NCBI RefSeq assembly: GCF_000502955.1
Contig: NZ_AYWO01000015.1
Coordinates: forward strand, 136,859 to 200,858
From: Mesorhizobium sp. LNHC252B00
GTDB lineage: Bacteria; Pseudomonadota; Alphaproteobacteria; Rhizobiales; Rhizobiaceae
Direction: 5' to 3'
DNA length: 64,000 nucleotides
Below the pieces are notes generated by a model. The model did no database searches. It saw only the letters and a program-made list of their open reading frames with translations, and was not told the DNA's origin. Positions 36,455 through 45,746 of this stretch are shown piece by piece (the stretch's first letter is position 1; the number at the start of each line of letters is the position of its first letter). A program made the position numbers and the translations under genes.

Positions 36455-37231
36455 CTATATCCTGTGGAACACATAGAGCCGCGTATGATGCGAAAACGGG
36501 CCGAGCAACCGATCGGCAGCAGCCCGCAAACCTCTCATGATGCTGTTCCTGCTGTCGTACCAAGCCTGCATCGGCTTTTTGAGGAAAGTCTCGTCCTTCA
36601 ACCCCTTGAAGCCACCCCTTGGTCGTGTCTCCAGAAGCTTGAAGCCGTGCTGCTCGAACCCGGAAACAATCGAAGATGGCTCAAGGATGAACTGGTAAAA
36701 TCCGGCCCGCTCACCTGAAAACCTGGGGTAGAGACCCATGCTGGCCTTCAATCTCCTGAGAGGAGAAATGCTCGGCACCGTCACGAAGGCAATTCCTCCC
36801 GGCCGGATGATGCGGCGCATCTCCAGTACGATCTCGCTGTACCCGTCGAAGAAGTGCTCGATCACGCCGAGAGACCACACTCCATCGAAGAATTCGTCCG
36901 CGAAGCCTGTTGCCCGAACATCCCCAACCGTCACTTGTAGATGCGGCGCGGCGCGATTCACCATCCCCACGGTCTTTCGCGCAAAGTCGATTCCATGTGC
37001 GGAAAAGCCCGCCTGATGCAGGCCGTAGACCGTGTTGGCCAGGCCACATCCGGCGTCCAGGACCTTGGCCGATCCTGTCAGATATCGCTTGGTCGTTTCG
37101 ACTACAAAGCGATCCGGCCTCAAGACAATCCCTTCGGCCCAATGGGAATCCCAATAGTCGTCGTCGGCTATCGTGCCGACATGGACGATCCGGCCGTTCT
37201 TCTCGTCATAGAATGCCTTCTTCTCATTCAT
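36455..37231 (-). CDS. SAM-dependent methyltransferase
   Basis: This 258-residue class I methyltransferase contains VLDAGCGLANTVYGL near residue 58, a GIDFA acidic loop, FDGVWSLGVIEHF and IRPGGIAFVTVPS. The ATG at 37231 overlaps the flippase stop by eight bases (ATGAATGA), which fixes the start. Two methyltransferase genes in succession imply at least two methylation events in the polysaccharide. The acceptor is unknown. No membrane helix is predicted. Confidence 0.84.
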   Translation of the reverse strand: MNEKKAFYDEKNGRIVHVGTIADDDYWDSHWAEGIVLRPDRFVVETTKRYLTGSAKVLDAGCGLANTVYGLHQAGFSAHGIDFARKTVGMVNRAAPHLQVTVGDVRATGFADEFFDGVWSLGVIEHFFDGYSEIVLEMRRIIRPGGIAFVTVPSISPLRRLKASMGLYPRFSGERAGFYQFILEPSSIVSGFEQHGFKLLETRPRGGFKGLKDETFLKKPMQAWYDSRNSIMRGLRAAADRLLGPFSHHTRLYVFHRI

Positions 37232-38492
37232 TTCCGGCATCCGACCGGCCACAAAAAACGGCTCGCTGCGTTGCATCAGGCCCATTGTCCGCAATCACGC
37301 CCCTTAACGCGAAAAACGAACAAGCCGCGGCTATGGCATAGCCGGACAGGAATGCCATTTCGCTGCCAAGCGGCAGCCGCCACCACAGACTCAGTGCCGC
37401 CAAACAGCAGCAAGCCAATGCTCCTGCCGCGTAGGAATAGGTCAGCGTCCTTGCGTTGTTCGAGCGGAGCGCAAACGGATCGATGACCACCTTTTTCGTC
37501 CTGTTTACCAGGACAGCGCAGGAAACGATCGCGAAGACCGCTGGGTGAAATGACCTTCCCAGCCATCCGGATGCATAGCCGGAAAAAAACACGCCGATTA
37601 TCCCCACTGCAGACGCAACTGCAAAAATCAGCGCAATGGTCGCGCCCTCGAACAATCCACGCCGAAACTCCCTGACCTCTCCATTTGCGGCATTGAGAAA
37701 CGCCCGCGGCACGAACACGAAACTGGCCGCATTCATGAAGAAGCCGACGGAGCGTTGCGAGAGATCGACACAAAACGAGAAGACGCCGAGAAGAGCCTGA
37801 GAGCCAAACATCAAGATGATGTATCGAATGCCGACGAACACACCGCTCTCGGCCAGATTGCTCAGCACAAATGCCCAGCCTGTGGCCAGAGACCCGCCAA
37901 GGTAGGAAAGGCGCGGCCGCCTCAGATTCATCGGTCCCAGCAAGGCAAATGAAATCAGCGCTCCGGCGAAATAGCTGAGCGAAAAGGCCGTAAGTGCAGA
38001 ACCTACTTTTGCATCTCCGGCAAGCAGGAATACCGCTCCCGCCTGGTATGCGACAGCCTGGCTGATCGCTGACCAACCGTACGCCCACAACCGCAGTTGC
38101 GACCTCAGGACCTCTTGAAGTGCGGTGTGCAAGCCGAACGAAACGATGATGGTTGCGGCGACGGCGTTGCCAAATCCGAACCACGCCAGCGCCGATCCAG
38201 CCAGGATCACAAACAACGCCACAATGGCCAGCGCAGCCAAAACAGACGATACGTACTCTCTACCCATTGCAGCGGCATGCATTTTTGCAGAAACCGGCAT
38301 TATCGAATAGGTCGCGGTTCCAAAAACAAGCGTCGAGATGAATAAAACGGTCGCAATCGTCGTGCTGAAAATCCCATACTGCACAGTTTCCAGATGGCTT
38401 CCGATGTATAGTAAAGTCACTATGTTCAAAAGGCCCGGCACAATTCGTATGACAACGGCCTCCACGAATTTCCACAGGCTGGTTATGTTCAT
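37224..38492 (-). CDS. Wzx-like polysaccharide flippase (MATE/MVF-type membrane protein)
   Basis: This 422-residue protein has about twelve hydrophobic helices, arranged as in the polysaccharide transport (PST/Wzx) group of the MOP superfamily, and begins ITSLWKFVEAVVIRIVPGLL. It would flip undecaprenyl-diphosphate repeat units to the periplasm. The ATG at 38492 overlaps the GT2 stop (ATGA); the long N-terminal extension of the open frame to 38735 is not supported. Its place in a glycosyltransferase operon with an initiating transferase upstream supports a Wzx/Wzy route. The Wzy partner is probably the protein at 26069 rather than one in this operon. Confidence 0.82.
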   Translation of the reverse strand: MNITSLWKFVEAVVIRIVPGLLNIVTLLYIGSHLETVQYGIFSTTIATVLFISTLVFGTATYSIMPVSAKMHAAAMGREYVSSVLAALAIVALFVILAGSALAWFGFGNAVAATIIVSFGLHTALQEVLRSQLRLWAYGWSAISQAVAYQAGAVFLLAGDAKVGSALTAFSLSYFAGALISFALLGPMNLRRPRLSYLGGSLATGWAFVLSNLAESGVFVGIRYIILMFGSQALLGVFSFCVDLSQRSVGFFMNAASFVFVPRAFLNAANGEVREFRRGLFEGATIALIFAVASAVGIIGVFFSGYASGWLGRSFHPAVFAIVSCAVLVNRTKKVVIDPFALRSNNARTLTYSYAAGALACCCLAALSLWWRLPLGSEMAFLSGYAIAAACSFFALRGVIADNGPDATQRAVFCGRSDAGNE

Positions 38493-39382
38493 GAGATCAC
38501 CCGTGCTAGTGACCTCTTGAGCAAGAAGGGAAAACTCAACGCACCAAAGCGCAAGCAGGCAAGGACCGCCTTGCTCAGGAACCGGCCCGAGCGATATCGC
38601 CCAAGCCAGAATGCCCTGATGTAATTCAAGTTCAGCAACAACATCGGGTACGCATTTTGCCGCTGAAGAAGCCGAATTCTTGCGGTCATCCCCTCCGCCA
38701 AATACCTCTTTCGCCCGACATCGACGTTGACACAAATGACATCGTGTTCGATCGCCAATCTGGACCAGAGAAGAGATGTTGGAACGCGGCGGAACCGCCC
38801 CGCAGGGGGCACGGCAACCTGTTTCAACAAGGCAGTTCTGATGACCTCTTTCCTGTCGCCGACTACACCTTCGTCGGCTCGCATCCTGATCAGGTTTGTG
38901 CGCTCGGACGGGAACCGGTTTGCTGCTGCATCCGGTCCCTCGAGAACCATGGAGAACACGAATCCCGCAATCCTCTCATCGGCACCTTGCCGGGAGAGAC
39001 GCTCACAAACCTCCGGCAATCGATCGGTGAAGAGATCGTCGTCGTCATCGAAAATCATGCAATAGTCGCCAGTGGCGGAAGCGATCGCCGAAAACATCGC
39101 GACCCCTCTGCCGCCATTCGGGCCAGCTGTGACCACCAATCTGGCATCGCGTGACGCGATCTCCGCAAGCGCTTCGCTTGTCCCGTCGGTCGAACCGTCG
39201 ACATGGACACATATTTGCACTGGGCACGTCGCGCGCAGCAGCTCCTGAACCAGTGCTGCAACGCGATCCCGCCGATTGAACGTGGGGATGCAAACGCTCA
39301 ACAGCGCCTGGGACCGCAATGGATTGCAATCTGCCTGTTTGCGAGCCGTATCGATCCCCTCTCCCCCTGGTTGCGCGGTCAT
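38489..39382 (-). CDS. Glycosyltransferase family 2
   Basis: This 297-residue GT-A enzyme begins its catalytic domain with LLSVCIPTFNRRDRVAALV, followed by VHVDGSTDGTSEAL and a metal-binding IFDDDDD motif near residue 110. The C-terminal part is rich in hydrophobic and basic residues (FLLKRSLARVIS), probably binding the membrane surface. It lies between the epimerase gene and the flippase gene, with its stop overlapping the flippase start. Specificity is unknown. Confidence 0.86.
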   Translation of the reverse strand: MTAQPGGEGIDTARKQADCNPLRSQALLSVCIPTFNRRDRVAALVQELLRATCPVQICVHVDGSTDGTSEALAEIASRDARLVVTAGPNGGRGVAMFSAIASATGDYCMIFDDDDDLFTDRLPEVCERLSRQGADERIAGFVFSMVLEGPDAAANRFPSERTNLIRMRADEGVVGDRKEVIRTALLKQVAVPPAGRFRRVPTSLLWSRLAIEHDVICVNVDVGRKRYLAEGMTARIRLLQRQNAYPMLLLNLNYIRAFWLGRYRSGRFLSKAVLACLRFGALSFPFLLKRSLARVIS

Positions 39383-39428
39383 GGAACGCAGCTATGCGCG
39401 GATCCGCCGGGAACCGCCAAGACCAGGC

Positions 39429-40454
39429 CTATCCCCGTCCAAAATACGCCAGGTACCACTCGACAAACCGCCCGACGCCCTCGGTCACCGTCGTCGTCGG
39501 ACGATAGCCCACCGCCTGCTCCAGCGCCGACGTGTCGGCAAAGGTGTCGGGCACGTCACCGGGCTGCAGCGGCAGCAGTTCGACGATGGCTTTCCTGCCC
39601 AACGCGTTTTCCAGCGCCTCGACATAAGCGGTCAGCTTCACGGGGCTGTTGTTACCGATGTTGAAGATGCGCCAGGGGGCGCTGCTCGTGGCCGAATCCG
39701 GATGGCTGGAATTCCAGGCGGTGTTGGCTGTGGCCGGGCTGTCGCTGGCCCGCACGACGCCCTCAGCGATGTCATCGACATAGGTGAAGTCGCGCGTGTG
39801 ATTGCCGTTGTTGAACAGTTTGATCGGCTCGCCGGCAAGGATGTTCTTGGTGAACAGGAAAAGCGCCATGTCCGGGCGCCCCCAGGGGCCATACACGGTA
39901 AAGAAGCGAAGCCCGGTCGTCGGCAGCCTGAACAAATGGCTGTAGCTGTGTGCCATCAGTTCGTTGGCGCGCTTGGTCGCCGCGTAGAACTGCAGCGGAT
40001 GATCGGCCGGCCGGTGCTCGGAAAATGGCATGTCGGTATTGGCGCCGTAGACGCTCGAGGTGCTGGCATAGGTCAGGTGCGCAACGGCGCTGTTGCGGCA
40101 GGCTTCCAGCATGTTGGCGTAGGCGATGATGTTGCTTTCGACATAGGCATGCGGGTTTTCCAAGCTGTAGCGAACCCCGGCCTGGGCGGCGAGATGGATC
40201 ACCCGGTCGAATGCGTGGTCGGCAAAGCAATCGTCAACCACGCTTTTGTCGGCGAGATTGCCGCGGATGAAATGATAGCCCGCATTGGTCTTGCGGCTCG
40301 CTTCATCGAGCAGCCCCAGCCTCGCCTCCTTGATCTGCGGATCGTAATAGCTGTTGACATTGTCGATGCCGACAACCTCATCGCCGCGCTCCAGCAGCCG
40401 CTTCGATACGTGATAGCCTATGAAGCCGGCGGCGCCGGTGACCAGAACCTTCAT
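39429..40454 (-). CDS. lpsL: UDP-glucuronate 4-epimerase (LpsL-like)
   Basis: This 341-residue extended SDR has the NAD-binding motif [19 protein letters not shown] at residues 34-43, [11 protein letters not shown], the catalytic YAATKRANE, and [15 protein letters not shown]. These are the standard features of UDP-glucuronate 4-epimerases that make UDP-galacturonate. The start at 40454 shares one base with the upstream stop (TGATG). The upstream dehydrogenase is the expected producer of a UDP-uronate substrate but appears internally deleted, so the substrate may come from a dehydrogenase elsewhere in the genome. The lpsL name follows the rhizobial homologue. Confidence 0.85.
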   Translation of the reverse strand: MKVLVTGAAGFIGYHVSKRLLERGDEVVGIDNVNSYYDPQIKEARLGLLDEASRKTNAGYHFIRGNLADKSVVDDCFADHAFDRVIHLAAQAGVRYSLENPHAYVESNIIAYANMLEACRNSAVAHLTYASTSSVYGANTDMPFSEHRPADHPLQFYAATKRANELMAHSYSHLFRLPTTGLRFFTVYGPWGRPDMALFLFTKNILAGEPIKLFNNGNHTRDFTYVDDIAEGVVRASDSPATANTAWNSSHPDSATSSAPWRIFNIGNNSPVKLTAYVEALENALGRKAIVELLPLQPGDVPDTFADTSALEQAVGYRPTTTVTEGVGRFVEWYLAYFGRG

Positions 40455-41326
40455 CAGAAGCGCCCATCCGTGACATGTCTGGGGAACAGACCCTTGATGT
40501 CGTAGATGACGCCTGGGGTCTTGCAAAGCGCCTGCAGGCCATCGACGCCCAGCGCGCGGAACTGCCTGTGGCCGACGGCCACGATGACGCCGTCATAGGG
40601 CTCGTCGGGAATATCCTTCATGCTCGTTATGCCGAAGGCGCGCGCACATTCCTGCGCGTCGACCCAAGGATCCCAAATGTCGATGCCGGCATTATACTCC
40701 TTCAACCGGGAGACGATATCGGCGCCCTTGGAATTTCTCAGGTCCGGGCAATTTTCTTTGAAAGCCGCACCCATCACCAGTATCCGGCTGCCGACAACTG
40801 GTATCCCCTTGCGCATCATCAGGCGGGCCGTCTGATCCGCCGCATGCTGACCCATACCGTCATTGATACGGCGGCCAGCAAGAATCACCTCCGGATGATA
40901 GCCAAGTTCCTGAGCCTTGTGGGTAAGATAGTAGGGATCGACCCCAATGCAGTGATCGCCGACTAGACCCGGCGTAAGGCGCAGGAAGTTCCATTTGGTG
41001 CCGGCGGCCTCCAGCACCTCGGACGTGTCGATGCCCAGCTTGCCGAAGATGAGCGATAGCTCGTTCATCAGCGCGATGTTGAGGTCCCTCTGGGTGTTCT
41101 CGATGACCTTGGCCGCCCTGATCTCATCGCTGCTGGCTTCCAGCGTATGGTCCTCGCCGCGCTCCAGCGCGTCCACCCTCGATTGGTTGATGTCGAAGCC
41201 GACGACGTCCCTGGTGGCACCGAAGGCGACCGCCAGCGGCAGGCCGACGTAGCCAAGTCCGATGATGGCTATCTTCCTGCGAGATTCATCTGCTTCCTGT
41301 TTGTTATTCAGATTCACGCTTCGCAT
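40454..41326 (-). pseudogene. TviB/WbpA-type nucleotide-sugar dehydrogenase with large internal in-frame deletion
   Basis: The N terminus has KIAIIGLGYVGLPLAVAFG and VGFDIN, and the C-terminal half has KVIENTQRDLNIALMNELS, the catalytic region (HCIGVDPYYL) and FKENCPDLRNS. These match the two ends of UDP-GlcNAc/UDP-hexose dehydrogenases of about 420-430 residues. Here the protein is only about 290 residues: after EASSDEIRAA it jumps straight into the conserved helix, so about 130 residues are missing, including the second half of the NAD domain. The usual GGHC before the catalytic cysteine reads GDHC. The frame remains open, so this is an in-frame deletion. The protein is probably inactive. 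The start could be 41344 instead of 41326. Confidence 0.78.
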
Positions 41327-41330
41327 TGGG

Positions 41331-42608
41331 CTATCGCGCGCCAAACCCGGTGAGCATTGTTTTCGTTGTCTTGAGCGTTATCAGAACATCAAGCCAGGGT
41401 GAAAAGTTCTTTATGTAATAGAAGTCGTAGTGTAATTTTTCCATGACGTCATCGACGGCGGCCACATGCCCCTGATTTACTTGTGCCCACCCGCTTATAC
41501 CTGGCCTGACAATGTGCCGGTAGCGGTAGAACGGCAACTCATTCTCGTACCACTGCGACAGCACGACGGCTTCCGGCCGCGGCCCGATCCAGCTCATTTC
41601 ACCACGCAGAATGTTGATGGCCTGCGGCAACTCATCGAGCCTGGATTTTCGCAAGAAACGTCCGACGCGGGTGATGCGATCGTCGTCGCACTTGGTGATC
41701 GCCTCCTCCCTGTCGCTACCGGCCTCGCCATGTTGCCGCATCGAGCGAAACTTGTAGACCGTGCAGATCTTGCCCCGGTACCCCATGCGTTGCTGGCGAA
41801 ACAGCACGGGACCCTCTGAGTCCAGCCGGATCAGCAGCGCTATCGCCGCCAGCACGGGGGAAAGGGCGACAACCAAGACAAACGCGGAAATCCAGTCGGC
41901 CGCCTGCTTGATCTTAAGATAGGCCTGGTTCGGGTTGAGGGAGCCAAGCGTGTTTTCGGACAGATGCTCGATCTCGACCCGACCGGTCAACGATTCCCTG
42001 ACTTGCTTGACATGGTATACGGGCGTTCCCGAAAGGGCCCGATCGGCGATGTACCGCTCCCATTCCGCGCCAAGATCGGCACGCAGATCGACGACCACGC
42101 CGCTGGCTGTTTCAATGACCGTGCTGGTTGACTTGATCCAGAACCAGTGCACCCCGGGCAAGGTCTTGAGACGCTCGACATCTCCGCCGGGAACCACGAC
42201 GAGCCGGTGTGGGTCGAGATGCCGCGTCAACAGGCTCAGGCCGAAATACCAGAGCGTGGACTGCGTGAAACTTGCTGCGGCCTGGAACCGGCTGTACTCG
42301 AACCGGAAAAAGAAGATGGTCAGGAAGACAGCCCCGTAGGACAAGGCAAATGTCGGCAAGATGTAGCTTGCCGCGGCCACTCCCGGGAAATTTCCGATGC
42401 GGCGATAGGAGAGGAAACCCGCAAGGTGCGCAATCGCCGCGGCAGTCACCGTTACCTGAAGGTATGCCGAATAGATAAACTCAGGATTGAAGACAATCCG
42501 GATAATGGCGGGGGCAAAAATCGCGAATGTCAGTCCGCCAAGCAGCTGAAATCGAATCCTGAACAGGAAATGCCGGCTTCCGACAATAGTTGAAGCCGCG
42601 ACATTCAA
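41331..42608 (-). CDS. Polyprenyl glycosylphosphotransferase (WcaJ/PssA-type initiating transferase)
   Basis: This 425-residue inner-membrane protein has about four to five N-terminal membrane helices, a soluble middle region and a C-terminal bacterial sugar transferase domain. Motifs are GPVLFRQQRMGYRGK, KFRSM, the Asp-Glu in LDELPQAINIL, IGPRPE and PGISGWAQVNQ. It would start an exopolysaccharide repeat unit by transferring a hexose-1-phosphate to undecaprenyl phosphate. It is the first gene of the minus-strand operon (42608 down to 33363), so a promoter should lie in 42609-43068. It is distinct from the small initiating enzyme at 3887, giving the island two initiation points. Confidence 0.93.
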   Translation of the reverse strand: MNVAASTIVGSRHFLFRIRFQLLGGLTFAIFAPAIIRIVFNPEFIYSAYLQVTVTAAAIAHLAGFLSYRRIGNFPGVAAASYILPTFALSYGAVFLTIFFFRFEYSRFQAAASFTQSTLWYFGLSLLTRHLDPHRLVVVPGGDVERLKTLPGVHWFWIKSTSTVIETASGVVVDLRADLGAEWERYIADRALSGTPVYHVKQVRESLTGRVEIEHLSENTLGSLNPNQAYLKIKQAADWISAFVLVVALSPVLAAIALLIRLDSEGPVLFRQQRMGYRGKICTVYKFRSMRQHGEAGSDREEAITKCDDDRITRVGRFLRKSRLDELPQAINILRGEMSWIGPRPEAVVLSQWYENELPFYRYRHIVRPGISGWAQVNQGHVAAVDDVMEKLHYDFYYIKNFSPWLDVLITLKTTKTMLTGFGAR

Positions 42609-43068
42609 CGCCTTGCCCCTTGCCCCGAAGTTGCTGCCACGGGCCAGCGCGATTCTGCATCTGACCTACCCGTTCGTTCGTAGAACGAATCGAACATCTC
42701 ACCCCCCGGCGATCCGACATAGTCGAAGAGCAATGGCTACGACACTTCGTCTCCGCTAGCAAGTATCTATTTCATATCAATAGTTAGCGGAAGTCTTGAT
42801 CAACAGCATTGCTTTTTACGCTTTAGAAAAGCCGCTCTGCACGGAACGTCGATGCCAGGATTATAGAGGCAATGATAAGGTGCAGTTCTCCATGCGAGGC
42901 GCGCGGGAGCTTGGGCAGATCGTTTTCGGGGGCGAGGAATCTTGTGTTCCCGAACCCATGGATCCTTTGACGGGAGCTGGTCGGATGCCTATGGCCAGCC
43001 GGCAGGTGCCGATGATCGGCCATGTGCCGACGAACAGGATGCGCTGTTTCTGGAAAGCTAGGTGAGGT
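42609..43068. other. Intergenic region upstream of the glycosyltransferase operon
   Basis: About 460 bases with no convincing gene on either strand, expected to contain the promoter for the operon that starts at 42608. Small open frames overlap each other and have no similarity that I recognise. A weak TTCGGG...CCCGAA pairing around 42925-42955 is present but short. AT-rich bases near 42770-42830 could hold promoter elements; this was not tested. Confidence 0.45.
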
Positions 43069-43103
43069 CACTTGGCGGACACCAGGCCGAAGTCCGCCAA
43101 GTG
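43069..43103. terminator. Perfect 12-bp inverted repeat downstream of bioY
   Basis: CACTTGGCGGAC at 43069-43080 and its exact complement GTCCGCCAAGTG at 43092-43103 flank an 11-base spacer. It lies about 50 bases after the bioY stop, between bioY and the polysaccharide operon promoter region. A hairpin of this size could end bioY transcription, although no T-tract follows. An operator role is a second possibility. Confidence 0.55.
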
Positions 43104-43154
43104 CCGTGTTCCAGCCGGGCTTGACCGCTCAAGCCGCCGGCACCCGCTCGCGTT

Positions 43155-43745
43155 TCAGCCGCGCTTCAGCAACGTCCACACGGCCGGTACAAGGCTTGCC
43201 GCGAGCGCCACCTTGATCAGGTCGCCGACGATGAAGGGAACGACACCGAACTGCCACGACTTTTCCGGGCCGATCAGCAGCGCCAGCCAGGCGAAGCCCA
43301 TGGCCATCATGACGATTTCAGCAACCAGCATGGCGTTGAAGAGCTTGATCGGATGGCGGTCCCAACCGCGATCGGCGGCCCAGCCGACAAGCGCTGCCAT
43401 GACGACGAAGCCTGCGAGATAACCGCCGGTCGAGCCGAGCATGTAGGCAATGCCGATGCCCTTCTCCGGGGTGCTTTGGAAGACAGGGAAGCCCATGGCG
43501 CCCTCCGCCATGTAGAGCAGCAGGGTGGCGACGCCGAGACGCATGCCGAAGGCGGCGGCGATCAGCAGCACGGCCAGCGTCTGCATCGAAATATCGACTG
43601 GCCCGAGCATCACCTTGGTCTTGGCCGACAGGGTCAGCAGCAGCGTTCCGGCGATGGCCAGGAAAAGCTGCGTTGCCAGCCGCGCCGCGCCATTTTGCGG
43701 CAGAGCCAGAGAAACAAGCGGACGCGTCGTTGTTGCAATTGCCAT
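43155..43745 (-). CDS. bioY: BioY, substrate-binding component of biotin uptake
   Basis: This 196-residue membrane protein has six helices. It carries the BioY family features VDISMQTLAVLLIAAAFG and the STGGYLAGF motif near residue 105. BioY binds and imports biotin, alone or with a BioMN energy-coupling module. No bioM or bioN is adjacent here. The gene is divergent from the metallo-hydrolase gene at 43869. Rhizobia often need external biotin, which fits. Confidence 0.93.
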   Translation of the reverse strand: MAIATTTRPLVSLALPQNGAARLATQLFLAIAGTLLLTLSAKTKVMLGPVDISMQTLAVLLIAAAFGMRLGVATLLLYMAEGAMGFPVFQSTPEKGIGIAYMLGSTGGYLAGFVVMAALVGWAADRGWDRHPIKLFNAMLVAEIVMMAMGFAWLALLIGPEKSWQFGVVPFIVGDLIKVALAASLVPAVWTLLKRG

Positions 43746-43868
43746 GGTATTTCCCCAATCCGGTTGCCGCTATCCGATGTTCGCGGCCTCACGTTCTCCT
43801 ATATTGGCTTGCGTGTTATGCGGCAATCGGTTTTGCCGTTCCTGAAACAAGGCACCGATGCATCCGCC

Positions 43869-44777
43869 ATGGCACTCAAGTTCGATACCAGCTTCGATCC
43901 CCTTTATGGCAAAGGGGTAAGCGTCGCGCCTGACATCCAGCGCATCACGGCCCGCAATCCGAGCCCCTTCACCTTTCACGGCACCAACAGCTACATCGTT
44001 GGCAACGATACGCTGGCCGTGATCGATCCGGGCCCGGACGACGAGGCGCATCTGCAGACCCTGCTTGACGTGATCGCAGGCCGGCCGGTCAGTCATATCC
44101 TCGTCAGCCACACGCACCGCGACCACTCACCGTTGGCGGCCCGGCTGAAAGAGCGCACCGGCGCCGTGGTGCTGGCAGAGGGACCGCATCGCCCTGCAAG
44201 ACCGCTGCATATCGGTGAGACCAATGCGCTCGACGCCAGCGCCGACATGGCTTTCGCCCCCGACATCACGCTTTCCGACGACGAGGTAGTCGACGGCGAC
44301 GGCTGGTCGATCAGGACCGTTCTGACCCCGGGCCACACCGCCAATCACGCGGTGTTCGCTCTGGAAGGAACCGGCATCCTGTTTTCGGCCGACCATGTGA
44401 TGGCCTGGGCAACCTCCATCGTCGCCCCGCCGGATGGGGCGATGGCCGACTATATGGCCTCGCTGGACCGGCTGATCGAACGTGGTGACCGTTTGCTGTT
44501 GCCAGGACATGGCGGGGCGGTGACCGCACCGCGCGCTTTCATGCGCGGCCTGAAGACGCACCGCAAGATGCGCGAGCGCGCCATACTGGAGCGGGTCAGA
44601 GCGGGCGACCGGACGATCGTGGACATGGTCAAGGCGATCTACAGCGATACCGACCCGCGGCTGCATGGCGCCGCCGGATTGTCGGTGCTTGCTCATCTCG
44701 AGGACCTGGTGGCGCGCAGTCTTGTCAGCACTGACGGCGACCCGGCTATCACCGGTATCTTTGTGCCGGCGGGTTAG
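43869..44777 (+). CDS. Metallo-beta-lactamase-fold hydrolase (LACTB2/glyoxalase II-like)
   Basis: This 302-residue protein has the metal-binding motif SHTHRDHSP (HxHxDH) near residue 84, further ligands in TPGHTANH, FSADHVM and LPGHGG, and a C-terminal winged-helix-like region common in this branch. The family includes nucleases and thioesterase-like hydrolases, so the substrate is not predictable. ATG 43869 is preferred; an ATG at 43818 would add 17 residues that look non-family. It is convergent with the phosphorylase gene, whose stop lies only 34 bases away. Confidence 0.85.
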   Translation: MALKFDTSFDPLYGKGVSVAPDIQRITARNPSPFTFHGTNSYIVGNDTLAVIDPGPDDEAHLQTLLDVIAGRPVSHILVSHTHRDHSPLAARLKERTGAVVLAEGPHRPARPLHIGETNALDASADMAFAPDITLSDDEVVDGDGWSIRTVLTPGHTANHAVFALEGTGILFSADHVMAWATSIVAPPDGAMADYMASLDRLIERGDRLLLPGHGGAVTAPRAFMRGLKTHRKMRERAILERVRAGDRTIVDMVKAIYSDTDPRLHGAAGLSVLAHLEDLVARSLVSTDGDPAITGIFVPAG

Positions 44778-44811
44778 AACCCGGGCACGAGTTCATCCGT
44801 GCTCTCGTACG

Positions 44812-45732
44812 CTAGAAACGGCTGGAGCGCGCGGCCGGTTGGGGCGACTTCAAGCCCTGGCAAGAGCATTCAGGGTTAGCCGGAAGACGTGCCGCGGTCT
44901 CCAGCGCAACCCGCGAGGCTGTCATGGAAAGGCTCGGCAACACGTGCTCCTGCAACAATTCCTGGCGGTTGCGGTCCATATAGTCGTTGAAACCTGCGGT
45001 CACGAACGCGCATGGCACGAAACACGCGCCGATCTCGCGCGACAAGGTTGCCTCAGGGGCAATTGAATGGTTGAGCACGTCCGCTCCCATGTTCCGATAC
45101 GCCAGAGCTTCAGCGGGGGTTGTCAATCGCGGCCCGTAGCAGTGGGCAGCGACCAACTGCTGTTCGATGCCATGGACCCGGCATTCGGCAGGCCAATGGC
45201 GCCGGGCGGTCTCGGCCAGCAACGCCGCACATCTTGGACATACGATCTGCTTGCCCGAGCAGTCGAAGCTCTGGCGGCCAGGCAGCAGTGAAAACGGGGT
45301 CTGCGACAGTTCGATGATATCGGCGCTCACCACCATGTCTCCGGGCTGGATCGCCTTGTTGACGGCGCCGACGGTCGAGCAGGCGAGCACTTGTCGTACA
45401 CCCGCGTTCATCAGGACCCAGAACGCGCGGCGATGGCAGGAATGGTCGATATGGTCTCGGGGATTGCCGTGCGAATACATGCACAATGCACGTTTCGTTT
45501 TACCTTCAGCTGTAATCGACGCATCGAACTCGAGAAGCTTCCAGTTGTCGGAGCGACCGAAAGGCGTTTCAAAACTCATGTCGCGCCGCAAAGTGCGCAC
45601 ACCATCGACTTCGACATCTTCCGGGAAGGCAAGCCCCCAGTTTGCAGAGCCGGTGATGATGGCCAACCCTACCTGAGGTATGTCCGTTGATTGATACGCC
45701 AGATCGGCGGCTGGGTGATGATTTGTAGGCAT
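44812..45732 (-). CDS. MTAP/PNP-family purine nucleoside or 5'-methylthioadenosine phosphorylase
   Basis: This 306-residue phosphorylase has AIITGSANWGL near the N terminus, phosphate- and nucleoside-binding segments with ACSTVGAVNKAIQPGDMVV, and the late motif LNHSIAPEATLSREIGACF. Family members split purine nucleosides or 5'-methylthioadenosine with phosphate. Length and the spacing of motifs match MTAP. The start at 45732 is 14 bases after the upstream permease stop; an in-frame extension to 45804 overlaps that gene. It is the last gene of the five-gene transporter operon, suggesting that the imported solute is a nucleoside-like or thioadenosyl compound rather than a plain polyamine. This is inference. 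Confidence 0.8.
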   Translation of the reverse strand: MPTNHHPAADLAYQSTDIPQVGLAIITGSANWGLAFPEDVEVDGVRTLRRDMSFETPFGRSDNWKLLEFDASITAEGKTKRALCMYSHGNPRDHIDHSCHRRAFWVLMNAGVRQVLACSTVGAVNKAIQPGDMVVSADIIELSQTPFSLLPGRQSFDCSGKQIVCPRCAALLAETARRHWPAECRVHGIEQQLVAAHCYGPRLTTPAEALAYRNMGADVLNHSIAPEATLSREIGACFVPCAFVTAGFNDYMDRNRQELLQEHVLPSLSMTASRVALETAARLPANPECSCQGLKSPQPAARSSRF

Positions 45733-45746
45733 GTTTCCAGTCTCGG

